Shown: piece after piece, positions 30,291 to 39,036 of the stretch
How positions within the stretch are numbered: the stretch's first letter is position 1
How the letters are laid out: each line of letters opens with the position of its first letter
Assembly: GCF_000341025.1 (NCBI RefSeq)
Contig: NZ_ANBF01000082.1
Location: 11,243-52,956 of the forward strand
Origin: Nocardiopsis salina YIM 90010
GTDB lineage: Bacteria; Actinomycetota; Actinomycetes; Streptosporangiales; Streptosporangiaceae
Length of the DNA: 41,714 nucleotides
Reading direction: 5' to 3'
Notes under the pieces: model-generated
Told to the model about the DNA's origin: nothing
Seen by the model: only the letters and a program-made list of their open reading frames with translations
The model's database searches: none
Made by a program: the position numbers and the translations under genes

Positions 30291-30941
30291 TCAGTTCCGG
30301 ATCGACACAGAGAGTCGCGAGTCGGCCGCGGCCCCGGCCAGAGACCGTGCCTCCTCCGGGTCGGCCGCCACGACCAGCAGGGCACCGCCCTCGCCGCCGC
30401 GCGAGTCGTCGTCCGGCACCGCCAGGACCGGGCGGTCGGAGACCACCTCCACGGCCGGCCCGGAATGCGCAACGGTCGGATCGTCGCTGCCCGATGCCGC
30501 CAGGACGTCGACCCGGTCGCCAGGGGTGATCAGGGAGACCGAACCGGCATCGGCCACCCGCACGGGTGCGGCGACCAGCCCCGGCCCGTAGGGGCGCGCC
30601 GGAGGGTCGGCCAGGCGGGCGTCGGTGAGGACCTCGCCCTCGCGCACGGGGCCGCTGAGTCTGCGCCCGGACGTGTCGGTGTGGGTGGCCATCGCCCCCT
30701 CGGGCAGGACGGATTCGGGCACGCGCCGCGGGGCGAGGTCGGCCTCGCCGAGCGGGGAGGAGGCGTCCAGGTCGCGCGCGGCAACGAGCACCTCACGCCC
30801 GGGTTCGGGCGGGGGACGCAGGACCAGGACCGCGCTCAGCAGCGCGCAGGCCGCGAGCAGAGCGGTCAGGGGGCGCCGGTGGCGGTCGAGGAACCGGTGC
30901 ACAGCGCGGCGGTGCCGGTACGGGGGTAATGCTTCGGCCAT
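30291..30941 (-). CDS. SAF-domain protein, CpaB/RcpC-like
   Basis: A 216-residue protein with a basic N-terminus, one membrane segment (about residues 22-42, PLTALLAACALLSAVLVLRP) and an extracytoplasmic SAF domain: VLVAARDLDASSPLGEADLA and VREGEVLTDARLADPP. The second half contains ITPGDRVDVLAA, typical of CpaB/RcpC, the pilus-assembly periplasmic proteins of Flp/Tad pili. No other tad genes are in the window, so the pilus role is uncertain. The ATG at 30941 is chosen because it precedes the basic region and membrane segment. Confidence 0.8.
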   Translation of the reverse strand: MAEALPPYRHRRAVHRFLDRHRRPLTALLAACALLSAVLVLRPPPEPGREVLVAARDLDASSPLGEADLAPRRVPESVLPEGAMATHTDTSGRRLSGPVREGEVLTDARLADPPARPYGPGLVAAPVRVADAGSVSLITPGDRVDVLAASGSDDPTVAHSGPAVEVVSDRPVLAVPDDDSRGGEGGALLVVAADPEEARSLAGAAADSRLSVSIRN

Positions 30942-31073
30942 GCTCCGACGGTAGACCGGCCGGGGGCACCGCGGAGGGTTGTCCACAGGCCGGATGTGTG
31001 CGGACGGTGTCCGCGGCAGAGGAGCACGGAGCGCTCGGCGGCCAGAGGCCGATGTGGCCGGTCAGGGTATGAC

Positions 31074-31106
31074 GATGCGCCGCCGGCCGAGGGGCGGCGG
31101 CGCATC
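31074..31106 (-). terminator. Terminator of the FmdB-like gene
   Basis: GATGCGCCGCCG and CGGCGGCGCATC form a 12-bp stem with a 9-nt loop, 29 bases after the stop of the minus-strand gene. Confidence 0.65.
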
Positions 31107-31135
31107 CGGAACGCGGCGGTCAACGGCGGGCGGAC

Positions 31136-31492
31136 TCAGGAGCTGCTGGTGCTGCTCGTGCTCTTGGAACCGGAGTCGCTGCTGCTCGAGCCGGAGGAGT
31201 CCGAGCCCGAGGAGGACGAGGCCGAGGAGTCGGAGGAGGAAGAGGAGCTCTCCGAGGAGCCGGAGTCCTTGCCGTTCTCCTTGCCGGAGCCCGAGAGTAC
31301 CGAGCTGTTGCTGGAGGAGCCGCTGTCGGTCTTGTAGAAGCCCGAGCCCTTGAAGACGATGCCCACCGCTGAGTACACCTTGCGCAGGCGTCCCTCGCAC
31401 TCGGGGCAGACGGTGAGGGAATCGTCGCTGAACTTCTGCACGACCTCCATCTGGGCGTCGCACTCGGTGCACGCGTACTGGTACGTAGGCAC
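31136..31492 (-). CDS. FmdB-family zinc-ribbon protein with serine-rich tail
   Basis: A 118-residue cytoplasmic protein. The N-terminal zinc ribbon is PTYQYACTECDAQMEVVQKF with the second pair in TVCPECEGRLRKVYS, then GIVFKGSGFYKTD, the standard FmdB layout. After about residue 58 the protein is low-complexity: some sixty residues of Ser with Gly, Asp, Lys and Thr. FmdB proteins are named after a putative formamidase regulator, but their real function is unclear. The GTG at 31492 follows AAGGAGGA. The Ser tract is read in frame from many different Ser codons (AGC, TCC, TCG), which argues against a recent repeat expansion. Confidence 0.88.
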   Translation of the reverse strand: MPTYQYACTECDAQMEVVQKFSDDSLTVCPECEGRLRKVYSAVGIVFKGSGFYKTDSGSSSNSSVLSGSGKENGKDSGSSESSSSSSDSSASSSSGSDSSGSSSSDSGSKSTSSTSSS

Positions 31493-31658
31493 GGTTCGGG
31501 TCCTCCTTGCTGGCACTCTCGCCCGTTGACTGCCAAATAGTACGCGTTCGCCGACGGAGGCGGTGACAGCACCTCACCGGAACGCGGCAGACACGGGCGC
31601 GGCGCGGAGCATCGGCCCCGCGCACGGACGCCACCCACAACGCCGGGGCACCAGGGGG

Positions 31659-32294
31659 TTAATCCCGCGCCTCTCCCGGGACCGGCGGCACCGGCCACAC
31701 CGGCGACCCCGGATCGAACACCCGCAGCCCGTCGGGGGTGACCACGGCGTCCACCGGGAGGTCGTGCTCCTCCGACGGGAGCTCCTCCACCAGCTCACCC
31801 CGGTGCAGCGGAACCACGACGGGGGTGTGCGGACCCTTGTGGGACAGCGCGCGGTCGTAGCATCCGGCGCCCCTGCCGAGCCGGACCCCCCGGCGGTCCA
31901 CCGCCAGAGCCGGGCACACGACGAGGTCGACCCGGGCGAGGGCCTCGACGCCGTGACGGTGCCCGGTCGGTTCCTGGAGCCCGTAACGCGCCTCCTCCAA
32001 GGAGTCCGGGCCCTCGTAGACGGCCCAGTCGAGCTCCCCACCGGGCAGGAACACCGGGAGCAGCACGTACACCCCGCGCTTCCACAACGCGGTCACCAGG
32101 CGGCGGGTGTCGGGCTCCTCGCCCACCGACCAGTAACAGGCCACGGTCCCGGCGGTCGACATCCACGGCTGCTCCCACAGGGTGTCGCGCAGGGCCCGCC
32201 CGGTGCGCTCGCGTTCGGGGGCCGTCGACGCACGTCGCCGGTCCAGGAACCCCGCGCGCAGGCCTCGTTTGCCGGTCCGGTCGAGCTCGCCCAC
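31659..32294 (-). CDS. 5-formyltetrahydrofolate cyclo-ligase
   Basis: Converts 5-formyl-THF and ATP to 5,10-methenyl-THF, salvaging a folate storage form. The 211 residues show the family nucleotide/folate loop RLGRGAGCYDR (138-148), the N-terminal basic helix KRGLRAGFLDRRRA, the strand YWSVGEEPDTRRLVTALW and the loop VYEGPDSLEEARYGLQEP. The GTG start at 32294 is used. It is divergent from galU across 185 bases that contain no gene. Confidence 0.93.
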   Translation of the reverse strand: MGELDRTGKRGLRAGFLDRRRASTAPERERTGRALRDTLWEQPWMSTAGTVACYWSVGEEPDTRRLVTALWKRGVYVLLPVFLPGGELDWAVYEGPDSLEEARYGLQEPTGHRHGVEALARVDLVVCPALAVDRRGVRLGRGAGCYDRALSHKGPHTPVVVPLHRGELVEELPSEEHDLPVDAVVTPDGLRVFDPGSPVWPVPPVPGEARD

Positions 32295-32479
32295 GGTTGC
32301 CTCCGGTGTCGGTTCCGCCCTGGTTCCGCCGGGAGCGTATCACCGGCACAGCAGGGGGAACGGGCGGATGAACAGCCGGTGGCGTGCACGGGTCCGGGCC
32401 CCGAAACGGTGCGTACTTCTTGGCGGGGGCGGCCGTGTGGGAGCCCCGGGTGCTCCCGCGACTGTCCTAAAGTGCCGAC

Positions 32480-33427
32480 ATGAACGCCGACACCGAGCAC
32501 ACACGGCTCAACCCCGCTTCGACCCCTGTCACCAAGGCCGTCGTGCCCGCGGCCGGCCTCGGCACGCGCTTCCTCCCGGCCACCAAGGCCACGCCCAAGG
32601 AGATGCTGCCGATCGTGGACAAGCCCGCGATCCAGTACGTCGTGGAGGAGGCCGTCGCCGCGCGCCTCGACGACGTCCTCATGATCACCGGACGCAACAA
32701 GCGCTCCATCGAGGACCACTTCGACCGGGCCCACGAGCTCGAGGAGACACTCGAGGCCAAGGGGGAGCACGAGCGCCTCAAGGCCGTGCGGGAACCCGAC
32801 GGCCTGGCCCAGGTGCACTACGTCCGCCAGGGCCAGCCCCGCGGCCTGGGCCACGCGGTGCTCTGCGCCGAGGCGCACGTCGGCGACAACCCCTTCGCCG
32901 TGTTGCTCGGCGACGACATCATCGACGACGCCGAACTCCTGCGCCGCATGATCGAGGTCCGCCAACAGCGCGGGGGCAGTGTCGTCGCGCTCATGGAGGT
33001 CGACCCCGAGCAGGTGTCACGGTACGGGTGCGCCGGTATCGAGCCCACTGACGAGGACGACGTCGTCACCGTCACCGACCTGGTCGAGAAGCCCTCGCCC
33101 GACCAGGCGCCCAGCCGGTGGGCGATCATCGGCCGCTACGTGTGCGACCCCGCGGTGTTCCCGGTTCTGCGCCGTACCCCGCCGGGGCGCGGCGGCGAGA
33201 TCCAGCTGACCGACGCTCTCCTGGAACTGGCGGGCAGCGGCCGCGACCTGGGTGGGCCGGTCTACGGGGTGCTGTTCCGGGGGCGCCGTTACGACACCGG
33301 CGACAAGGGTGACTACATCCGGACCGTCGTGGAGTTCGCCTGCCGTCGGCCCGACCTGCGCGACGAGCTCCTGCCGTGGCTGCACGAATTCGTGCAGGAG
33401 CGCTATCGGGGCGACGCCGGTCTCTGA
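32480..33427 (+). CDS. galU: UTP--glucose-1-phosphate uridylyltransferase
   Basis: Makes UDP-glucose from UTP and glucose-1-phosphate for glycans, trehalose and cell-wall sugars. The 315 residues carry the nucleotidyltransferase signature VPAAGLGTRFLP and TPKEMLPIVDKPAIQYVVEE (25-56), the metal/sugar region LLGDDIIDD, then VEKPSPDQAPSRWAIIGRYV and YDTGDKGDYIRT. It is the bacterial GalU type and lies upstream of moeA as in other actinomycetes, 97 bases ahead. Confidence 0.96.
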   Translation: MNADTEHTRLNPASTPVTKAVVPAAGLGTRFLPATKATPKEMLPIVDKPAIQYVVEEAVAARLDDVLMITGRNKRSIEDHFDRAHELEETLEAKGEHERLKAVREPDGLAQVHYVRQGQPRGLGHAVLCAEAHVGDNPFAVLLGDDIIDDAELLRRMIEVRQQRGGSVVALMEVDPEQVSRYGCAGIEPTDEDDVVTVTDLVEKPSPDQAPSRWAIIGRYVCDPAVFPVLRRTPPGRGGEIQLTDALLELAGSGRDLGGPVYGVLFRGRRYDTGDKGDYIRTVVEFACRRPDLRDELLPWLHEFVQERYRGDAGL

Positions 33428-33524
33428 GGACGACGTCCACTGGCGGGGACGGGGCACGTGCCATCTCCTGTGGGAGGTGAGAAGCTCGGCCTGCACGCCC
33501 TTGCCCACGTCCGGAGGAGCCCCT

Positions 33525-34745
33525 GTGAAGAGCGTCGAACAGCACATCGAAGACTGCCTCGGGCTCGTCGCCGCACAGCAGCCGACCGAGATCGACCTGA
33601 ACAACGCCCACGGCACCGTCCTGGCCGAGCCTGTCGCCTCGCCGGTCTCCCTGCCCGGCTTCGACAACTCCGCCATGGACGGGTACGCGGTGCGCGCGGA
33701 GGACGTCGCCGCGGCCTCGCCGGAGGTCCCCGTCCGGCTCGCGGTGGTCGCCGACATCCCCGCGGGTGACCCCACCCCGGTCGCGGTCCGGCCCGGTATG
33801 TGTGCCCGGATCATGACCGGTGCGCCGATGCCCGACGGGGCCGACGCGGTCGTCCCGGTGGAGTGGACCGACGGTGACACCGTGCGGGTGACCATCGACC
33901 GACCCGCCCGCCCCGGCAACGCGGTGCGTCGTGCCGGGGACGACGTCGCCGAGGGCACGGTCGTGCTCGAACCGGGTTCCCGGATCGGCGCGGGAGAGAT
34001 GGGTGTGCTGGCGGCCGTGGGACGCCGTTCGGTCCCGGCCCGCCCCAGGCCCCGCGTCGTGGTGCTCTCGACCGGTGAGGAGCTGGTCGAGCCCGGCCGG
34101 CCTCTGGGCCCCGGGCAGATCTGGGAGTCCAACAGCTTCATGATCGCCGCGGCCGCCCGCGATGCCGGCTGCGAGGTGTACCGCCACGGATTCGTGGGCG
34201 ACGACCCCAGGACCGTCATGGAGACCCTGGAAGGCCTCCTGCTGCGGGCCGACGTCGTGGTCACCACCGGCGGGGTGAGCATGGGCGCCCACGACGTGGT
34301 CAAGGAGGTCCTGTCCCGGGAGGGTGTGCAGTTCACACAGGTCGCGGTGCAGCCGGGCAAACCCCAGGGGTTCGGCACGATCGGCCCGGACAAGACGCCG
34401 ATCCTCACCCTGCCGGGGAACCCGGTGAGCGCGTTCGTCTCGTTCCAGGTGTTCGTGCGCCCGGTCCTGCTCAAGCTCCGCGGCATGGCCCCGGAACCGC
34501 TGCCTGAGCGCCGAGCACGGCTGACCGACCCCGTCACCTCCCCGCCCGGACGCCGCTCGTACCTGCGCGCGGAGCTGAGCAGCCCCGACGCGGACGGTCG
34601 CCGCACCGTCACCCCGGTGCGCCGCCAGGGTTCGCACCAGCTCTCCGTCCTGGCCGGGTCGAACGCTCTCGTGGTGGTGCCCGAGGACACCACTGAGCTC
34701 CCGCCCGGCACCGACGCAGAGGTGCGCCTCCTCCCCGGCACCTGA
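33525..34745 (+). CDS. moeA: Molybdopterin molybdenumtransferase MoeA
   Basis: Inserts molybdate into adenylylated molybdopterin, the last step of molybdenum cofactor synthesis. The 406 residues show FDNSAMDGYAVRAEDV near residue 46, GMCARIMTGAPMPDGADAVV, RRAGDDVAEGTVVLEPG, TTGGVSMGAHDVVKEVL with its metal/substrate loop, and TLPGNPVSAFVSFQVFVRP. The GTG at 33525 is fixed by GGAGGAG; an upstream in-frame reading inside galU is spurious. In actinomycetes one MoeA paralogue (Glp) sits next to the SepX gene and has been linked to cell division; this copy has the same neighbourhood. Confidence 0.95.
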   Translation: MKSVEQHIEDCLGLVAAQQPTEIDLNNAHGTVLAEPVASPVSLPGFDNSAMDGYAVRAEDVAAASPEVPVRLAVVADIPAGDPTPVAVRPGMCARIMTGAPMPDGADAVVPVEWTDGDTVRVTIDRPARPGNAVRRAGDDVAEGTVVLEPGSRIGAGEMGVLAAVGRRSVPARPRPRVVVLSTGEELVEPGRPLGPGQIWESNSFMIAAAARDAGCEVYRHGFVGDDPRTVMETLEGLLLRADVVVTTGGVSMGAHDVVKEVLSREGVQFTQVAVQPGKPQGFGTIGPDKTPILTLPGNPVSAFVSFQVFVRPVLLKLRGMAPEPLPERRARLTDPVTSPPGRRSYLRAELSSPDADGRRTVTPVRRQGSHQLSVLAGSNALVVVPEDTTELPPGTDAEVRLLPGT

Positions 34746-34805
34746 TCAGGGTGCAGGACGGCCCGGGGCGGGCGCGCGGTGCCTTACGGTCGGGTTGAAC
34801 GGACC

Positions 34806-34846
34806 GGCGGGGTCTCGGATCCCGCCCCGCGGCCGACCGGCCGCGG
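34806..34846 (+). terminator. Two tandem hairpins between moeA and moaC
   Basis: GGCGGG/CCCGCC (34806-34826) and CCGCGGCC/GGCCGCGG (34827-34846) are adjacent in the 131-base gap. They may reduce read-through from moeA into moaC. Confidence 0.4.
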
Positions 34847-34876
34847 CCCCCAGCACGAACGCAGGACGTGTCGACG

Positions 34877-35386
34877 ATGAGCCACACCCCAGGGCCGGAC
34901 GAGTCCGGCCACCCCTCCGGTTTCACCCATCTGGACGCCTCCGGCGCAGCACACATGGTCGATGTGTCCGCCAAGGGTGTCAGCGCGCGCACCGCGACCG
35001 CCACGGGCCGTGTCCTGCTGTCCGCGGAGACCGTGGCCGCTCTGCGGGAGGGCGGGGTGCCCAAGGGCGACGCCCTCGCCGTGGCGCGCATCGCCGGGAT
35101 CCAGGGGGCCAAGCGCACCCCGGACCTCGTTCCGCTGTGCCACCCGATCGCCGTCCATGGCGCCGACGTGGACCTCACGGTGGTCGACGGCGGCGTGGAC
35201 ATCAGCGCCACCGTCCGTACCGCCGACCGCACGGGTGTCGAGATGGAGGCCCTGACCTGTGTCATGACCGCCGCGCTCGGCCTGGTCGACATGGTCAAGG
35301 CGATCGACCCCGAGGCCGAGGTCACGCGCGTGCGCGTGGAGGAGAAGACCGGCGGAAAGAAGGGCGACTGGAGGCGCGGTGACTGA
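34877..35386 (+). CDS. moaC: Cyclic pyranopterin monophosphate synthase MoaC
   Basis: Converts the MoaA product to cyclic pyranopterin monophosphate early in molybdenum cofactor synthesis. The 169 residues contain FTHLDASGAAHMVDVSAK, the core KGDALAVARIAGIQGAKRT, LVPLCHPIAVHG and GVEMEALTCVMTAALGLVDM, all family signatures, with catalytic Lys residues near the C-terminus (MVKAIDPEAE). I prefer the ATG at 34877, about nine bases after AGGAC; a GTG at 34868 is possible. Its 3' end overlaps the mog start by 8 nt. Confidence 0.95.
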   Translation: MSHTPGPDESGHPSGFTHLDASGAAHMVDVSAKGVSARTATATGRVLLSAETVAALREGGVPKGDALAVARIAGIQGAKRTPDLVPLCHPIAVHGADVDLTVVDGGVDISATVRTADRTGVEMEALTCVMTAALGLVDMVKAIDPEAEVTRVRVEEKTGGKKGDWRRGD

Positions 35387-35891
35387 GCAGCCCCGACACC
35401 GGGTCGCCGTCGTCACGGCCTCCAACCGGGCCGCGGCCGGCGTCTACCCCGACCGGTCGGGCCCCGTCATCACCGAACGCCTGACCGCGCTGGGCTTCGA
35501 GGCGGTGGGCCCGTGGGTCGTCCCGGACGGTGAACCTGTCGCCGAGGCGCTCGAGCGGGCCCTGGAGGAACGCTGCGCGGCCGCGCTGACCACCGGCGGT
35601 ACCGGTCTCACCCCGGGCGACCACACGCCCGAGGCCACACGCGAACTGCTGTCCTTCGAGATCCCCGGGATCGCCGAGGCCCTGCGTGCCGCCGGGCGTG
35701 AGAAGGGCGTGCCCACGGCGATCCTCTCGCGCGGGCTGGCGGGCGTGGCCGAACGTGACGGTCACCGCATGCTCGTGGTCAACCTGCCGGGTTCCCGCGG
35801 GGGCGTCGCCGATGGCATGGACGTGCTCACGCCGGTCCTGGGTCACGCGATCGACCAGCTCGGCGGCGGGGACCACCCCCGGCCCGAGTGA
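35379..35891 (+). CDS. mog: MogA/MoaB-type molybdopterin adenylyltransferase
   Basis: Adenylylates molybdopterin before MoeA adds molybdenum. The 170 residues hold the family nucleotide motif TTGGTGLTPGDHTPEATREL (71-90) and NLPGSRGGVADGMDVLTPVL. The GTG start lies within the end of moaC (8-nt overlap), so the two are translationally coupled. Confidence 0.93.
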   Translation: MTEQPRHRVAVVTASNRAAAGVYPDRSGPVITERLTALGFEAVGPWVVPDGEPVAEALERALEERCAAALTTGGTGLTPGDHTPEATRELLSFEIPGIAEALRAAGREKGVPTAILSRGLAGVAERDGHRMLVVNLPGSRGGVADGMDVLTPVLGHAIDQLGGGDHPRPE

Positions 35892-36133
35892 CGGCGGCCC
35901 ATGACCGGAATCACAGGTCCCGGGTGAGGTGCGTCGACCATTCTTCGACCGCGGTTTCCTTTCCGGTTCGTAGGTACAGGGGTTAAGAATCGTCCGATTC
36001 GCGATCCACCTTCGTGACGCCCGCCACGGGGCGTCTTCGGGGTGGAATACTGGAAGGCGCCACCGGCGGTGCGCGTCCGCGAGTGCCGTGTCGTCCGTGT
36101 CCGGTGGTGTCGGAAGGTTCGGAAGGGGCGGCT

Positions 36134-36823
36134 GTGATTCGCAGACAAGGGTGGCCCGTCACGCTGCAGGACGGGCTCGTCGTACTGCGCCCTCTGCGCC
36201 TGCGGGACGCCGCCCTGCTCCGAGACACCCGAGCGCGCAACGAGGCATGGCTGCGCCCGTGGGAACCGACCTACCCCGACATGCCGTTGCGCACCGACGG
36301 GCTCACCCAGTACGTGGCCATGCTCCAGTCGATCCGGCGGGAGGCGCGTCAGGGCCTGTCCATGCCGTGGGCGATCACTTACGAAGGCGTCTTCGCAGGT
36401 CAGCTCACAGTCGGCTCCATCGTGTGGGGCTCCTCCAGATCCGCGCAGGTCGGGTACTGGATCGACCGGGCCTACGCAGGCCGTTCCATCACACCCGCGG
36501 CCGTGGCCCTCGCCGTGGACCACTCCTTCTTCGGTGTCGGACTCCACCGCATCGAGGCCAACGTGCGCCCCGAGAACCGCGCGAGCAGACGGGTCATGAC
36601 CAAGCTCGGGTTCCGCGACGAGGGGGTGCGCCGACGCCAGTTGCACATCGACGGCGCCTGGCGTGACCACATCTGTTACGCGTTGACGGCCGAGGAGGTG
36701 CCCCGCGGGGTGCTGCGCCGGTGGAAGGACGATTCGTCCCCTGGTTCCGCTTTGGGGTCGCAAGACCCGAACAGCAGGGAAGATCCGCGTGATCGTGCCC
36801 ACCCCCATCACGGATCAGGGTGA
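36134..36823 (+). CDS. RimJ/RimL-like GNAT acetyltransferase
   Basis: A 229-residue N-acetyltransferase with the RimJ opening [34 protein letters not shown], the acetyl-CoA strand/loop YWIDRAYAGRSITPAAVALA and the end block HRIEANVRPENRASRRVMTK with LGFRDEGVRRR. Such enzymes acetylate the N-terminal alanine of ribosomal proteins or other substrates; the substrate here is not known. The last 35 residues are a polar, probably disordered tail. The GTG at 36134 has GGAAGGGG upstream. The 242-base gap before it contains a small palindrome, GAATCG-TC-CGATTC (35987-36000). Confidence 0.9.
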   Translation: MIRRQGWPVTLQDGLVVLRPLRLRDAALLRDTRARNEAWLRPWEPTYPDMPLRTDGLTQYVAMLQSIRREARQGLSMPWAITYEGVFAGQLTVGSIVWGSSRSAQVGYWIDRAYAGRSITPAAVALAVDHSFFGVGLHRIEANVRPENRASRRVMTKLGFRDEGVRRRQLHIDGAWRDHICYALTAEEVPRGVLRRWKDDSSPGSALGSQDPNSREDPRDRAHPHHGSG

Positions 36824-37220
36824 AGTCGGCGAGTACTGTCCACCAATCCGGACTCTAAACCTGTCTTTGTCAACATTGGTTCATTACTTTGTGTTGAATT
36901 AGAGCTACGCTCTGGGGTGACTCCGTGGCCTGCGCTTTCGCTGGGGTCTCCGAGGTGTCCGAAACCAGGGGTCCACAATCTTGCGACACTCCGGTCAGAA
37001 TGTGGCGCATTTATGGACACGGGGTCGTACCGTGCGGAACATAGACGCATTGACGATGCGGGCAACGCGTGGATATGGCGGGAGATTCACACCCGGTCCA
37101 GGGGCCAGGAACGATGACCCCACCGGAGACGTCTGTACTCCGGGGAAGGCCACAACCACGCCGCGCGGTGTCGACGAGGTGTCGAGCAACGTCCAGCGGC
37201 CGTCATCGTGAGGAGGGGTG
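36824..37220 (+). other. 397-bp non-coding region upstream of the SepX-like gene
   Basis: No gene is seen. Bases 36850-36915 are unusually A/T-rich for this genome and probably contain a promoter. An imperfect inverted repeat, TGCGACAC...GTGGCGCA (36981-37009), lies further down. The AGGAGGGG ribosome binding site is at 37211-37218. Confidence 0.45.
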
Positions 37221-37841
37221 ATGAGCAGCTCTCCTCTGTACCTGGCCATCGTGGTCGTGTGGCTCATCGTTCTCGTGCCCATGCTCCTGCGCAAGGACTC
37301 GATCGCCGAGGCCGCTGCCGAGGACACCCGGCGTGAGGACGAGGAGATCGAGGAGGACCTCGACGAGGAGCTCCCCGATGAGCACCCGGACGCCACCGAG
37401 ACCCAGGTCATCCGCCGGAGCGACCACGGGATCCCCGAGCCCGACGTCGAGGAGGGGGAGCCCGAGGAGCCGGCGGTTCCGCGTGAGCCCCGGGCCCGTG
37501 TCATCGCTCGCCGCCGCCGCCGCACGAGCGGGCTCGCACTGCTCAACATCGGCACGATCGCGGCGGTCTCGTTCGGTCTGGGCCCCTGGTGGGTGCTCCC
37601 CCCGCCGGTTCTGTTGCTGGCGGGGCACCTGGCGCTCCTGAGGGAGGCTGCAAAGGCCGATGCGGAACGCAGGGAGGCCGTCCGCCGGGCCCGCCGACGC
37701 GCGGCGCTCAGGGCGGAGCGTGAGGCCGAGGAGCGTCGGCGCGACGCCGAGCGCGAGGCCGAGGTGATCGCGTTCCGGGAGCGCCGCAGCCAGGTCTACG
37801 ACCAGTACGCGGACGCCCGTCTGAGGGCTGCCGGCGACTGA
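37221..37841 (+). CDS. SepX/GlpR-like divisome membrane protein
   Basis: A 206-residue protein with an N-terminal membrane segment directly after the start (LYLAIVVVWLIVLVPMLLR), a strongly acidic middle (about 25-90), a basic patch RARVIARRRRRTSG, a closely spaced hydrophobic pair (about 108-145, NIGTIAAVSFGLGPWWVLPP and VLLLAGHLALL) and a long Arg/Glu-rich helix. This layout, and its position after a RimJ-like acetyltransferase and the moeA/galU genes, matches SepX of Streptomyces, which helps cell division and stabilises FtsZ rings; its mycobacterial relative is GlpR. The match is by architecture and synteny. An ATG at 37221 is used; a GTG is immediately before it. Confidence 0.75.
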   Translation: MSSSPLYLAIVVVWLIVLVPMLLRKDSIAEAAAEDTRREDEEIEEDLDEELPDEHPDATETQVIRRSDHGIPEPDVEEGEPEEPAVPREPRARVIARRRRRTSGLALLNIGTIAAVSFGLGPWWVLPPPVLLLAGHLALLREAAKADAERREAVRRARRRAALRAEREAEERRRDAEREAEVIAFRERRSQVYDQYADARLRAAGD

Positions 37842-37898
37842 TCCGGAAGAACGCGTTCGGAGCACCGCCGCAAGGCTGCTAGTCTTGGAGACGTCTTC

Positions 37899-37972
37899 GG
37901 GGCTGTGGCGCAGTTCGGTAGCGCATCTCGTTCGCATCGAGAGGGTCAGGGGTTCAAATCCCCTCAGCTCCA
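37899..37972 (+). tRNA. tRNA-Ala (anticodon CGC)
   Basis: Starts GGGGCTGTGGCGCAGTTCGG and ends CAGCTCC plus discriminator A; CCA is not encoded. The anticodon stem TCTCG/CGAGA encloses TTCGCAT, giving anticodon CGC (codon GCG). The T arm AGGGGTTCAAATCCCCT is standard. Confidence 0.96.
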
Positions 37973-37983
37973 CCGAAGAACGC

Positions 37984-38015
37984 AAGGGCCTGCCACCCAT
38001 GGGTGGCAGGCCCTT
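37984..38015 (+). terminator. Terminator after tRNA-Ala
   Basis: A perfect 32-nt palindrome: AAGGGCCTGCCACCCA followed by its exact reverse complement. It starts 12 bases after the tRNA. Confidence 0.8.
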
Positions 38016-38914
38016 CGTCGTGCGCCAGGGGTCTTTCCGTGGCCATCCCTGCGCAGGGGCTTCTGCTCGCCCCTCCGGGGTCTACCGGGGCGCCGCTCGT
38101 CCACGTGCGGCCTCCGCGGGCGTCCGGGGCTCTCTCCATGACCGAGGCCCGCCCCGGGGCGGAGCGGGCCTCGGTGCCGTGCGTGCACGGCGGGGTGGCC
38201 AGGAGGGGACGTTGTTCCCTGCGACGGGAGGTCCTCCGGACCGGAGCCCCGAGTCTCACCGGCGAAGCGTCCATCCCCTGTGTCGGGGCGCGCCGGGCTC
38301 GCCCACACGATACCGCCAGGACCCCCCATGCGACAGGGGGCCGGGGCCGGCGGGCCGTGTCCGCAGGGGGTGTCGACAATCGGACGTGAGGGATTCCCGT
38401 GTTCCGGGATGTCCGGAACACGGGGCATGGGCGCGGCCACAGGGGCACGTGGACCCTGGAGGGGTGTGGATATCCCTCACGGACGGTGACGCCGACCGGC
38501 CTGCGAGGTGAGGCCTCGGTACCGTAACGGGCGGTTTTGGTGTTTTGTGAGGAGCGTCCGCCACCTGCACGGGGGATCGGGAAGGTCTGTCCGGCCGTGC
38601 GCCGTATGGAGGGTCGTATCTCCGTAAACGCCGATGAATTCCCGTTTCTGTTGCGCTCCGTGTTGGCGTCCCGGTGAGTAATTTTCGTGCCGTTCCGATG
38701 TCCTTGCAGCTCACTGCGTAAGGCGTGCAAGGGTAACCGAATTCGGCGGTCCTGAGCTGCAGCGACAGGCGGTGTCCTGGGGATTCTCTCGAAGGTCACC
38801 CTCTTGTTGCCTGGGGTTCGGGAAGGTTCTTCGATTCCCCGCCTTGTCTTCTCGCTTTCCGTGCGCCATCTTTGGTGGTGGAAGGAAACGGAACCGTCCC
38901 GAGAGGTGGCAACC

Positions 38915-38962
38915 ATGACCGAGTGCGCCGTTTCCCGCAAGAGCGGTTGGAGCTGGTACTAG
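38915..38962 (+). CDS. Candidate leader peptide with two Trp and one Tyr
   Basis: A 15-codon open frame, MTECAVSRKSGWSWY, stop TAG, with a good ribosome binding site GAGAGG eight bases before the ATG. Two of the last four residues are Trp and the last is Tyr, as in leader peptides of amino-acid attenuators. It is followed within 41 bases by a terminator-like hairpin and then a membrane protein gene. It is not annotated by usual ORF length limits. Confidence 0.55.
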   Translation: MTECAVSRKSGWSWY

Positions 38963-39036
38963 TCCGGCTCTTCCCCGAGGCCACGGTCTCTCAGGGGTGA
39001 CTGCCCCGGCGGCGGACGCGCTGCCGGGGCCGTTTC
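38939..39036 (+). promoter_or_regulatory. Candidate transcription attenuator
   Basis: Competing pairings are visible. AAGAGC (38939-38944, within the leader frame just before its Trp codons) can pair with GCTCTT (38967-38972). CCCCGAG (38973-38979) can pair with CTC-A-GGGG (38990-38997). GGGG (38994-38997) can instead pair with CCCC (39004-39007). The last segment is also needed for the terminator GCCCCGGC/GCCGGGGC (39003-39030), which is followed by CGTTTCGT. Confidence 0.5.
39003..39030 (+). terminator. Attenuator terminator hairpin
   Basis: An 8-bp perfect stem GCCCCGGC/GCCGGGGC with a 12-nt partly paired loop, followed by a short T run, between the leader peptide and the membrane protein gene. 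Confidence 0.6.

Noticed and set aside
33252-33524. Longer MoeA start inside galU
   Set aside because: The extra residues are a frame-shifted reading of galU; GGAGGAG before the GTG at 33525 sets the start.
38016-38900. Protein-coding genes in the 1.1-kb gap after tRNA-Ala
   Set aside because: The readings on both strands are Arg/Pro/Ala-rich, have no ribosome binding sites, and overlap one another in several frames.
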